Shown here: positions 38,094 to 46,362 of the stretch, piece by piece
How the letters are laid out: every line of letters starts with the position of its first letter
Position numbering within the stretch: position 1 is the stretch's first letter
Assembly (NCBI GenBank): GCA_030783905.1
Contig: JAQAHH010000006.1
Location: 186,001-250,000 of the forward strand
Direction: 5' to 3'
DNA from: Bisgaard Taxon 45
GTDB taxonomy: Bacteria > Pseudomonadota > Gammaproteobacteria > Enterobacterales > Pasteurellaceae
Length of the DNA: 64,000 nucleotides
Made by a program: the position numbers and the translations under genes
Notes under the pieces: model-generated
Databases searched by the model: none
The model's input: only the letters and a program-made list of their open reading frames with translations
Told to the model about the DNA's origin: nothing

Positions 38094-40115
38094 ATGACAA
38101 GATTGAATTTGCTCCCCCTTTATGCACTCTGTGGCTTATTGCCCTTGAGTTTGAATGCACTGGCGGAACAAAAGCCGTTATTGCAAGAAGGGAAAACCAC
38201 CCTTTATCAACGTGTTTTGAGTACACCCAGTTGTGAATTGTTGGAGAGTCAACAAGCAACATCAGGCAAAAAAATTCCTGCATTTTCTCGTTACTATGTT
38301 TATAAACGTGAAAATCAGGCGGGCAAAAGCATGCTACAAGTGGGGCCCGATACGTTTGGGAAAACAGTGGGGTGGCTTGATGAAAGCTGTGCTGTGCCGT
38401 GGCAGATGCAAATGACACTTGTGTTTACCAATCCGGCGGAACGTGAGCCACTCCTCTTTTTTAAAGACCGGGCGGCATTGGACCAAGTGATTAATGCGGA
38501 AGATCCTGTACAAGTGGTGAACCCAATACGTCAAGCGCTGACTGCAAATAAAGCGCATCCTGCCGTGTTAGCACAAGAGCCAAGTGAATTTGTTGATTTT
38601 CAGAAAAACTTTTACTTATTGCCGATTTTACAAGGTGAAGAGGTGATGAATGCGAAAGGGTTTTATGAACGCGCGCTAGAGGTCGCCTCCGTCAGCAAAC
38701 AAGAGGGCGGATTAACAAGATCACCTACCTCAAGCACTACAACAAAGACGGGGTCATCGGATCCACAAAAAACACTGACAAAAGATAACCCTCAAGAAGT
38801 GACGGGTTTTCGTGCTGCAGTGGTGTTCGTGATTGACTCGACTATCTCGATGGATCCTTATATTAATCGTACGCGAGAGGCCATTAAACAAGTGTACGAT
38901 CAAATTGAAAAAGAGCATTTAGGCGAACAAGTGAAGTTCGGCTTGGTGGCATTCCGTTCCAGTACTAAAGCGGTTAAAGGGTTGGAATATACTTCAAAAA
39001 TGTTTGTAGATCCGACAAGCGTGAAAGACGGCAAAGACTTTATGCAAAAAGTCGCCTCATTAAAGCAAGCTAAAGTGTCGAGTAAAGAATTTAGTGAGGA
39101 TGCGTATGCGGGGATTAACCAAGCGCTGAATGAAATCCAATGGAATCAGTTTGGTGCGCGTTATATCGTCTTAATTACCGACGCAGGGGCGATTGAAGGG
39201 GATAATCCTATTTCTACTACAGGATTGGATGCGAAGCAGTTACGTTTAGAAGCGCAACATCGTGGGGTCGCCATTTATGCCTTGCACTTAAAAACGCCTT
39301 CTGGTGCGAAAAACCACGATCAAGCTCAAGCCCAATATACGGATTTAGCGTTTAATCATTATCTAAATAAAGCCTTGTATTATCCAGTGAATGCGGGTGA
39401 TGTGAATGAGTTTGGTGAGAAAATTAGCACCTTAGCGAAAGCTCTCACGGCACAAGTGAAATTAGCGTATCGTGGTGAAATGGCGGCAGGTAGTGCGTTA
39501 AGTGCGGTGGAAAAAGAGAAAAAATCCACGCCTGAGCCGACTTCTGAAATTGAGCAAGATGCCATCCTATTAGGACGTGCCATGCAATTAGCTTATTTGG
39601 GCGGTGCGAAAGGAAGCAAAGCCCCACCAGTCTTTAAAGCGTGGATCAGTGATAAAGATTTTGCCAAACCAACCGTCCCGACTGCCGAAGCGCGTGTATT
39701 ACTGACTAAAGCGCAGTTAAGTGATCTAAGTGATGTGGTGAAAAAAATCGCTGATGCGGCGAATGAAGGCTTAATTTCGCCCAATGATATGTTTGCACAA
39801 CTGCGTTCTGTTGCGGCGGCAATGGGACAAGATCCAAGTAAAATTAAGACAGAAAGTGCAACCAAAATCGCTGATTTGGGCTTATTAGGTGAGTACCTTG
39901 ATGATATCCCTTATAAGAGTCAAGTGACGGCTATTGACGAAGACACGTGGAAAGGTATGAGCGTGCAAGAACAAGAAAAGTTCATTCGTGAATTACACAG
40001 TAAGTTACGTCATTATCGGGTCTTTAATGAAGATCAAAGTCGTTGGATATCCTTATCGGAAGGCAGTGATCCACGTGATTTTGTCTATCCTGTCCCACTA
40101 GAAGCATTGCCATAA
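38094..40115 (+). CDS. Exported von Willebrand factor A domain protein
   Basis: 673 residues from the ATG at 38094, which follows GAGGAA; a longer reading to 38067 would spoil the signal peptide MTRLNLLPLYALCGLLPLSL (cleavage near ALA-EQ). After a small beta domain (about 27-130) and a Ser/Thr linker (about 205-235) comes a vWA domain (about 240-440). Its metal site is complete in outline: Asp248-x-Thr250-x-Ser252 (VIDSTISM), and LITDAGAIEGD downstream. The C-terminal 200 residues are helical and end without an anchor, so it is probably periplasmic or held by partners. In the srf locus, 18 bp before the ABC ATPase gene. An uptake signal at 39500 encodes Ser-Ala-Val. vWA proteins usually mediate metal-dependent protein contacts. 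Confidence 0.8.
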   Translation: MTRLNLLPLYALCGLLPLSLNALAEQKPLLQEGKTTLYQRVLSTPSCELLESQQATSGKKIPAFSRYYVYKRENQAGKSMLQVGPDTFGKTVGWLDESCAVPWQMQMTLVFTNPAEREPLLFFKDRAALDQVINAEDPVQVVNPIRQALTANKAHPAVLAQEPSEFVDFQKNFYLLPILQGEEVMNAKGFYERALEVASVSKQEGGLTRSPTSSTTTKTGSSDPQKTLTKDNPQEVTGFRAAVVFVIDSTISMDPYINRTREAIKQVYDQIEKEHLGEQVKFGLVAFRSSTKAVKGLEYTSKMFVDPTSVKDGKDFMQKVASLKQAKVSSKEFSEDAYAGINQALNEIQWNQFGARYIVLITDAGAIEGDNPISTTGLDAKQLRLEAQHRGVAIYALHLKTPSGAKNHDQAQAQYTDLAFNHYLNKALYYPVNAGDVNEFGEKISTLAKALTAQVKLAYRGEMAAGSALSAVEKEKKSTPEPTSEIEQDAILLGRAMQLAYLGGAKGSKAPPVFKAWISDKDFAKPTVPTAEARVLLTKAQLSDLSDVVKKIADAANEGLISPNDMFAQLRSVAAAMGQDPSKIKTESATKIADLGLLGEYLDDIPYKSQVTAIDEDTWKGMSVQEQEKFIRELHSKLRHYRVFNEDQSRWISLSEGSDPRDFVYPVPLEALP

Positions 40116-40133
40116 TCAGGTAAGGGTAAGATC

Positions 40134-40841
40134 GTGCTTTGTATTGAAAATATGTCGGTAACCCGCGGAGTTGGGGAACAAGGTTTTACCGTATCATTGC
40201 CAACACTTCATCTGGCTGACGGTGAAGTGTTGGCCATTCAAGGCACAAGTGGCTGTGGTAAAAGTACCTTATTAGAAATGATCGGGCTGATTCTTCAGCC
40301 TGATCAATTGCGTTCTTTCCAATTCGGTAATGGTGATACCCTGTTAGACATTCAGCCCTTTATTCAACAGCAAAACCAGCATGTCTTAGCCAAGATACGT
40401 GCTGAGAAATTGGGGTTTATGTTGCAAAATGGGGGATTATTGCCGTTTTTAACGGTGGCACAAAATATTCGTTTGCCGAATGCCTTATTACAGACCCCAA
40501 TTGATCACGCGTGGGTAGCCTTGTTGTGCCAAGAGTTAAATATTGATCATCTGTTAGCAAAGTACCCTAAGCAATTGTCTATTGGTGAACGTCAACGTGT
40601 TGCCTTTATTCGTGCGGTTGCACATAAGCCCTTGCTTTTATTAGCAGATGAACCCACTTCCGCCTTAGATCCTTATCATGCAGACATATTGTTTGGCTTG
40701 ATTTTAGAACTGGTGGTACAACAACATATTTCTGTCTTGTTAGTCACCCATGACTGGGAATTGGTGAAACGCAGGCAACTGCGTACCTTACAGGCTAATT
40801 TACTTTCCCCGCAACAAGCGATTTTTACTGATATCTGTTGA
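40134..40841 (+). CDS. ABC transporter ATPase, LolD/MacB-like
   Basis: 235 residues, starting at GTG. Walker A GTSGCGKST (about 37-45), Q-loop FMLQNGGLLPFLTVAQNIRLP, a deviant ABC signature LSIGERQRV in place of LSGGQ, Walker B LLLLADEPTSALD and the switch histidine in LLVTHDWEL. The Q-loop and LADEPTSALD pattern fit ATPases of LolD/MacB-type mechanotransmission transporters, which move lipoproteins or peptides without a classical channel. The permease gene follows 10 bp later. Membership of the srf locus suggests it serves that system. Confidence 0.85.
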   Translation: MLCIENMSVTRGVGEQGFTVSLPTLHLADGEVLAIQGTSGCGKSTLLEMIGLILQPDQLRSFQFGNGDTLLDIQPFIQQQNQHVLAKIRAEKLGFMLQNGGLLPFLTVAQNIRLPNALLQTPIDHAWVALLCQELNIDHLLAKYPKQLSIGERQRVAFIRAVAHKPLLLLADEPTSALDPYHADILFGLILELVVQQHISVLLVTHDWELVKRRQLRTLQANLLSPQQAIFTDIC

Positions 40842-40851
40842 GGGAGTGAGT

Positions 40852-42078
40852 ATGCAAACAATCTCTTTTGGCAAAAAAATCCAATTATTAACTCAATTAG
40901 CATGGCGTGATCTGCGTTATGATCGCAAAGTGTCCTTTTGTATTATTGCCTCTTTAATTGCTGTGATTGCGCCCCTGTTACTGTTATTCAGCTTGAAATA
41001 TGGTGTGATGTCTCAATTACGTGCACAGCTGATGAATGATCCTCGCCACTTAGAAATTAAAATCGTGGGCAATTTAAACTTATCCTCTGAATGGTTTGAT
41101 TGGTTGCAACAACAACCTGAAACCCAGTTCGTGATCCCTTTAACTCGTTCATTGAATACGATTGTTGATTTACGCAGTGCGACACGCCATTTTGTGTCTG
41201 ATGTTGAACTCTTGCCTACTGCACCCAATGACCCTATTTTAGCCCCGCTTCAGCTTCAACAAAAAAAAGCGGTGGTATTAAGTGCGCTTGCTGCTGAAAA
41301 GTTACATGTTGCAGCGGGCGATAAGATTACCTTATTGGCAACGCGAAACTATGCTGGGTTGACTGAAAAAGGGCGCCTCGAACTGATTGTGGAAAATATC
41401 CTACCAGAAACCCGTTTCTCACGCCCGGCTGCCTTTGTGGATTTGGAAACTTTAGTGGGTATTGAAGATTTTCGTGATGGTTTTCAAACAGAGGTATTTC
41501 CTGCTATGCAAGGGCAAGTGAGAGAGCAGGTAAGGGAGACTTTTGCCAGAGCACGTATTTATGCCAAACAGTTAGATGATGTCGCTGTTTTAGCGCTGAA
41601 ATTACGTACTAAAAATATTGATACACGAACAGAAGCGAAAGCGATTGAAAATGTCAAAGCCATTGATGCGGTACTCAATGTGATTTTTCTGGTCATTGCG
41701 CTGACGTCGATTGTAGGTTGTGTGCTTTCTTTGGTAGGGGCATTTTTAGCCAATATTGATCGCAAAAGAAAAGAAATTGCCGTTCTACGCTTGTTAGGAT
41801 TTCAGTCAATTGGGGTCATAGGCTTTTTAATTTTACAAGCGCTGATGCTGAGTAGTGTCGCTTTTTTCATCTCTTATTTATTTTTTGGGGTCGGGAGTGA
41901 ATTGTTTAATCAAATTTTAACCAGCAATTTAGCGGATACTCACTTCATTAGTCATTTACAGCCCTTGCATTTAGGATTTGCGTTTATGACTACCTTCATT
42001 TTATCGGGAATTGTGGCGGCCATTGGGGCAATGCGTGCGATTCGAATTCAGCCTGCGGAGAGTTTACGAGATGTGTAA
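40852..42078 (+). CDS. ABC permease, FtsX/LolCE type
   Basis: 408 residues from the ATG at 40852, preceded by AGGGAG; a GTG six bases earlier overlaps the ribosome site. Topology is that of FtsX/MacB permeases: one helix near the N-terminus (about 27-50), a large periplasmic domain (about 52-270), then three helices (about 275-300, 318-345 and 375-398). The region between helices has the conserved LVGAFLANIDRKRKEIAVLRLLGF coupling segment. Only one permease gene is present, so a homodimer is expected. Its stop overlaps the next gene by eight bases. LolE is the nearest familiar relative by layout, but the main LolCDE genes should lie elsewhere. Confidence 0.82.
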   Translation: MQTISFGKKIQLLTQLAWRDLRYDRKVSFCIIASLIAVIAPLLLLFSLKYGVMSQLRAQLMNDPRHLEIKIVGNLNLSSEWFDWLQQQPETQFVIPLTRSLNTIVDLRSATRHFVSDVELLPTAPNDPILAPLQLQQKKAVVLSALAAEKLHVAAGDKITLLATRNYAGLTEKGRLELIVENILPETRFSRPAAFVDLETLVGIEDFRDGFQTEVFPAMQGQVREQVRETFARARIYAKQLDDVAVLALKLRTKNIDTRTEAKAIENVKAIDAVLNVIFLVIALTSIVGCVLSLVGAFLANIDRKRKEIAVLRLLGFQSIGVIGFLILQALMLSSVAFFISYLFFGVGSELFNQILTSNLADTHFISHLQPLHLGFAFMTTFILSGIVAAIGAMRAIRIQPAESLRDV

Positions 42079-43606
42079 GTATGGGTATGCCCTGTTGGGC
42101 TTAACTGTGGTGAGTAGTGTGAGTCACGCTGCTTGGGAAGAGAAATTTTACAACCCTCAACCTTTAGAACAGGATGTTATTCTGCCAATGCCTTGCGAAG
42201 GTAAGATGGTCTTTCGGGTGGTGAAAACCAATACCCAACAACCGTTAGAAGATACCTTAGTGACTTTGGGTGGCAATCGTGAGCAAGATGGCTATGCCGA
42301 ATACGCCACACCAAACTATATTGCCGGGGGATTTGCCAATAAGGACCATGAGCGGTTCTTTTTAATGGCGAAATATGAAGTGACAGACGCACAATATCAG
42401 GCTGTGATGACAGAAAAATGTCATGCCCCAACGATAAAGGGCTTATTGCCAGTGACGAATATTAGTTGGTTTGATGCCATGACGTTTACGCAAAAATACA
42501 ATGAATGGTTATTGACGCAGGCGAAAGGTGCCTTACCAACAGAAGATGGGATGTCGGGATTTGTACGCTTGCCAACCAATGTGGAATGGGAGTTTGCTTC
42601 TCGTGGTGGCGTGGCGGTGACACCGTCGGAGTTTCGTGAAAATACGTTCCCAATGCAAGATGGCTTAGTCAATTATGCTTGGTTTAATAATGCCAAATCG
42701 GCTAATGGTCGATTACAAGTGATTGGGCGGTTAAAACCTAATCCTTTAGGGTTATTTGACACCTTAGGTAATGCCAGTGAAATGATGTTTGACAGTTTTA
42801 AACTGAATAAATTAAACCGCTATCATGGACAAGACGGCGGGGTGATTGTCCGCGGTGGAAGTTACTTAAAACCAGAAACGGATGTGAATAATGTATTACG
42901 TTTAGAAATGCCGTTTTATGATCAACAAGGGGCGAGAAAAGCCAAAGATGTGGGATTTCGTGTGGTAGTGGCGACACCTTTATTGACCTCCAGTGCGCGT
43001 ATCAAAGTAGTGGAAAACGCATGGGCTGTGTTGGGTAAAGATCATCAACAGCCTGAAAAAGGGGAAAACAGTAAAATTGTGGATAAATTGGAGGAGTTGG
43101 CTAACAACACGTTAGATGAAAAATTAAAACAAGAACTGAATAACACCAAAGAGCAATTACGTGCAGCCAATTTAGAACGTGATGAACAGCGCGATTCTGC
43201 GGTACGTTCGGCATTACAGCTCGGGGCATTTTTGTGTGCCAACGTGTCAGATTTACAGGGCGAAGTGGAACAGAATAAGAAAATTCTTGAGGCGATGACC
43301 GCACTTTATCCCAATAGTGAAAAAGAACAAAATGCGAAAAACCGTTTAGTCGAATCAGAAAACGCACGCGATTTTGTGTTGAAGTATTATGCTGATACAA
43401 TCGTGGCGAGTTCAACAACGTATAATAAACAAACAATTGAGACACAGGTTTCACGCACGAATGCGATTGTGAGCAGCAGTGGAAAAGCAAATTTAACGCA
43501 CTATGTTAATCTTTACTGGCAACATCTTAAGCAATATTATCAAGATAACAAGATCAGTCGTCAGACATGGTTAGAAAAATGTACTCAAGTCAAACAGGGG
43601 AACTAA
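42071..43606 (+). CDS. Exported FGE/sulfatase-modifying-factor fold protein with coiled coil
   Basis: 511 residues from the ATG at 42071, inside the end of the permease gene. A signal peptide (about 1-20, cleavage near SHA-AW) is followed by a C-type-lectin-like FGE domain (about 75-320): FFLMAKYEVTDAQYQAV, VTNISWFDAMTF, VRLPTNVEWEFASRGG, LGLFDTLGNASEM, VIVRGGSYL and DVGFRVVVAT. True formylglycine-generating enzymes have an active cysteine at the C-terminal GFRC; here it reads GFRVV, so the protein is probably a binding module rather than an enzyme. A coiled coil (about 345-400) and a helical tail follow. Periplasmic location fits the rest of the locus. An uptake signal (43298) encodes Thr-Ala-Leu. 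Confidence 0.8.
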   Translation: MCKYGYALLGLTVVSSVSHAAWEEKFYNPQPLEQDVILPMPCEGKMVFRVVKTNTQQPLEDTLVTLGGNREQDGYAEYATPNYIAGGFANKDHERFFLMAKYEVTDAQYQAVMTEKCHAPTIKGLLPVTNISWFDAMTFTQKYNEWLLTQAKGALPTEDGMSGFVRLPTNVEWEFASRGGVAVTPSEFRENTFPMQDGLVNYAWFNNAKSANGRLQVIGRLKPNPLGLFDTLGNASEMMFDSFKLNKLNRYHGQDGGVIVRGGSYLKPETDVNNVLRLEMPFYDQQGARKAKDVGFRVVVATPLLTSSARIKVVENAWAVLGKDHQQPEKGENSKIVDKLEELANNTLDEKLKQELNNTKEQLRAANLERDEQRDSAVRSALQLGAFLCANVSDLQGEVEQNKKILEAMTALYPNSEKEQNAKNRLVESENARDFVLKYYADTIVASSTTYNKQTIETQVSRTNAIVSSSGKANLTHYVNLYWQHLKQYYQDNKISRQTWLEKCTQVKQGN

Positions 43607-43607
43607 T

Positions 43608-44339
43608 ATGATGAAAATGAAACAATCACGCCAATCTATTTTAAGTGTACTCACGCTTTCAACTGCGGTCGTGCTCGCCGGTTGTCAGAATACAGGTGGC
43701 AGTTATTTTGGCTCGCAAAGCAACCTGTCCACAGGCGAAGAAGCCGAGTTTTTTAGTGACTCAGGTTGGGGCGCGTGTGCGTGGGGCGCAGCTGGCGGTG
43801 CCGTGTTAGGTGCGGGGGTTGCGTTATTATCTGGTAAAGATGCAGGCACCGCTACTGCCGCCGGCGCAGCGGGGGCTGCTGTAGGTTGTGGCGCGCTCAT
43901 GGGCACCAACTATTACCTCGAAAAACAACGCAAGGCTTATGCGAAAAAAGAAGATCGTTTAAATGCCTATATTGCGGAAACGCGTAAAAATTCGGATATG
44001 GTGAAAAAAGCCACTGCCAAAGCGAAAACACAGCTAGACCGAAATAATAGAGCGTTAGCAAATTTAAATAAACAGCTGAAATCAGGGGCGATTCAACAAG
44101 CGGAGGCGAAAAAACAGCTTGCTCAAATTGATGCAGATATTAAAGCAGCACGCAACAATCTTGCCTCCATGAAAAAACGTGCCCAAACCTTACGAGAGGT
44201 GGCCAATCAAGAAAAAGCAAATGGCTTGAATGTTGGACGATTTGAAGCCGAGATTGCGAGCCTTAACAAACAAATTGCCACTTATGAGCGTTTAGTTGAT
44301 GCGTCTTCTAAACAACGTTCCGCGATTCAAATAGGATAA
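43608..44339 (+). CDS. Lipoprotein with glycine-zipper segment and coiled coil
   Basis: 243 residues with a lipoprotein signal ending VVLAGC (Cys at about 26). Next comes a glycine-zipper stretch (about 55-105, WGAAGGAVLGAGVALLSG and TAAGAAGAAVGCGALMG), which can insert into or span a membrane, then a long Lys/Ala/Gln-rich coiled coil (about 110-240). It starts one base after the FGE-like gene with an AGGGGAAC ribosome site. Sorting is likely to the outer membrane (residue after Cys is Gln, not Asp). Related by layout to glycine-zipper Omp-type lipoproteins; function not known. Confidence 0.78.
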   Translation: MMKMKQSRQSILSVLTLSTAVVLAGCQNTGGSYFGSQSNLSTGEEAEFFSDSGWGACAWGAAGGAVLGAGVALLSGKDAGTATAAGAAGAAVGCGALMGTNYYLEKQRKAYAKKEDRLNAYIAETRKNSDMVKKATAKAKTQLDRNNRALANLNKQLKSGAIQQAEAKKQLAQIDADIKAARNNLASMKKRAQTLREVANQEKANGLNVGRFEAEIASLNKQIATYERLVDASSKQRSAIQIG

Positions 44340-44342
44340 ACT

Positions 44343-44825
44343 ATGAAAAGATTGACGTTACCATTATTTATTGCAAGTCTGACCGTGTTAACCGCCTGTT
44401 CCGTCACACCAGAACAGTGTGATCCAAGTGTGGAGGCTAGTGTGTGGAATAAAATGGCCTGTAAGACTTCTGGCACCTATGATAATCGTGTTAAAGAAAA
44501 AGAGCGTACCTTGCAAAGTGAAAAGGCTAAACAAACGGCCTTGCATAAGACCTATGCAGAGACACAGAAGAAAGCGAAAGGTTCTGAGCGAGCTTTAGCG
44601 AAGAAAAAAGCTGAACTTGTGGCGTTAAATAAATCCGTTACGGATTATGCCACGCAGTTGAAGCAAAAAGCGAAAGGCAAAGAGGATGTCCTTGCCGAAG
44701 TGAGAAAAGTCGAACAACAATTGAAACAAGTGAATGGTTCTGCCGCGAGTGAAGAGGCCAAACAGGCTGAAATTAAAGCGTTAAAGCGTAAGCTTGAAGC
44801 ATTACAAGCCGCGAGTGGTATTTAG
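44343..44825 (+). CDS. Coiled-coil lipoprotein
   Basis: 160 residues with signal peptide and lipobox LTAC (Cys19), two further cysteines close after it (QCDPS, MACKTS), then an almost uninterrupted Lys/Glu/Ala/Gln coiled coil (about 50-158). It follows the previous lipoprotein gene by three bases and is closed by a strong terminator. A periplasmic rod or spacer role is an inference from the coiled coil; no family is recognised. Confidence 0.75.
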   Translation: MKRLTLPLFIASLTVLTACSVTPEQCDPSVEASVWNKMACKTSGTYDNRVKEKERTLQSEKAKQTALHKTYAETQKKAKGSERALAKKKAELVALNKSVTDYATQLKQKAKGKEDVLAEVRKVEQQLKQVNGSAASEEAKQAEIKALKRKLEALQAASGI

Positions 44826-44833
44826 CCCCTTTT

Positions 44834-44866
44834 AAATAGGCAGTCACAGGGCTGCCTATTTTTTAT
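44834..44866 (+). terminator. Internal terminator in the srf locus
   Basis: A 10-bp stem AAATAGGCAG (44834-44843) with CTGCCTATTT (44852-44861), an eight-base loop and T-rich tail. It separates the first ten srf-locus genes from the last two. Confidence 0.88.
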
Positions 44867-44886
44867 CATGTTTATTGGAAAGAAGT

Positions 44887-46350
44887 ATGCAACGTTTAGC
44901 TCGAATTCCCCTACAACAAGAGAATCAAGCCGCGGTGGCGCTATTATCGCATTATGATGAATTAATGCAGATTATTGTGCGCTATTTACCACCGAGTACC
45001 GCCACGTTATTTGCTCGTCCTGAAGTGCAATCCGATGGCAAGATCATTGAATGGTATAGCGAATTAGAAGGACAAGCCGATTTATTTCATGCGAATCAGG
45101 TCGGGCCGCAACAACGCGATAGCGTCCTCACACGTATTAGCCAACGACTGACCGCGATTGAGCAGTTAAATGCAGATCTGTTAAAAAAGGGGCTGATCAG
45201 TCCCACACAATCTGAGCGGCTGAGGTTATTAGTCGAGGGAGCAAGTCATGATACGAAGCAGATCTATGTGATCAATAATGAACCCGTGATAACTGGATGG
45301 GGCATGGGTCAGAAAGTGATGCCACCGGTTTCCCCAGCTGTGACACCAAGCAATCCGGCAAGTCGTTCTCGTTGGCTATGGTCTTTCTTGTTGCTTTTGT
45401 TGTTATTGGGTTTATTACTTTGGTGGTGGCTGACGACTAAACAGCCTGCTAAAACACCAGAGGTAGTGTCTCCCCCACCTGTGGTGACACAACCTAACGT
45501 CCCTGAGCCAGTGGATGTCGTGAAACCTAACGAGCCTAAAGTGGAGGAGACGAAACCCTTGCAGGTTGTGCCGGAACCGCCGAAGCCCGAGCCAGTTGTA
45601 CCAGAAAAAGTGGATGACACGCCTAAGGTGACGGAGACAACGCCAACCCCACCGGAAAAAGTCTGTTCTATCTCAACAAAACCAGGTGAGAATCCGCAAA
45701 TGGTGATTATTTTTGATAATTCGCGATCTATGTTGTATTCCCTGTTGGAGAATAAACAAAATATTGCTGATTTTGAGCGTCGTTGGATTCATTATTTAGC
45801 CACACCGGAAGAAACCGCCTATATCCGTCGTTCACCCAACCGGTTAGAAGTCGCTAAACGATCTTCCGCGGGTATTATAAATAGCATTGCAAAAACGGTG
45901 GACATTGGATTGGTGGAATTAAGAGGTTGCCCGACAGCCCATAATCATGGTTATTATTCACCTGCAAAACGAAAACAACTGCGCGGCAAAATTAATGCGA
46001 TGCAGCCTGCACCAGACAGCGATGAAAGCAGTGGTGGTACCCCGTTATATAGTGGGCTAAAACAAGCTGCTGCGATGGTGGATGGCAAGAAACGCGATGG
46101 ATTTATTTTATTGATTAGTGACGGTGAAGATTCGTGCGAAACAGGCGATGTTTGTGCGTTGGCGCAGCAAATTGCTAAGCGACAACCTCGTCTGAAAATT
46201 AATGTGGTGGATATTGGGGGCGCTAAAGCGGCTAACTGTGTGGCAAAAGCCACGAAGGGAAAAGTGTTTACGGCCAATAGCCAAAAACAATTAGCGAATA
46301 TGATTAATCAAGCGGTAAAACCGATTACAGAAGTGGAAGTGTGTAAGTAA
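44887..46350 (+). CDS. Inner-membrane protein with periplasmic vWA domain (intact MIDAS)
   Basis: 487 residues from the ATG at 44887; the TTG 12 bases earlier is not used, judging by the paralogue at 46363, which begins with the same MQRLA. A cytoplasmic head (about 1-145) contains ATLFARPEVQSDGKIIEWYSEL and ends with YVINNEPVITGWGMGQ; a helix rich in Leu and Trp (about 162-185); a Pro/Val/Glu linker (about 190-255); and a vWA domain (about 265-480). The metal site is complete: Asp277-x-Ser279-x-Ser281, Thr385, Asp412. All six cysteines are in the periplasmic part. It begins after the internal terminator and may have its own promoter in the 61-bp gap, though none is obvious. Confidence 0.8.
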   Translation: MQRLARIPLQQENQAAVALLSHYDELMQIIVRYLPPSTATLFARPEVQSDGKIIEWYSELEGQADLFHANQVGPQQRDSVLTRISQRLTAIEQLNADLLKKGLISPTQSERLRLLVEGASHDTKQIYVINNEPVITGWGMGQKVMPPVSPAVTPSNPASRSRWLWSFLLLLLLLGLLLWWWLTTKQPAKTPEVVSPPPVVTQPNVPEPVDVVKPNEPKVEETKPLQVVPEPPKPEPVVPEKVDDTPKVTETTPTPPEKVCSISTKPGENPQMVIIFDNSRSMLYSLLENKQNIADFERRWIHYLATPEETAYIRRSPNRLEVAKRSSAGIINSIAKTVDIGLVELRGCPTAHNHGYYSPAKRKQLRGKINAMQPAPDSDESSGGTPLYSGLKQAAAMVDGKKRDGFILLISDGEDSCETGDVCALAQQIAKRQPRLKINVVDIGGAKAANCVAKATKGKVFTANSQKQLANMINQAVKPITEVEVCK

Positions 46351-46362
46351 TCAGAGGAAAGT

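Noticed and set aside
42071-43606. FGE-like protein as an active formylglycine-generating enzyme
   Set aside because: The C-terminal GFRC cysteine of active enzymes is replaced (GFRVV) and no sulfatase is seen nearby.
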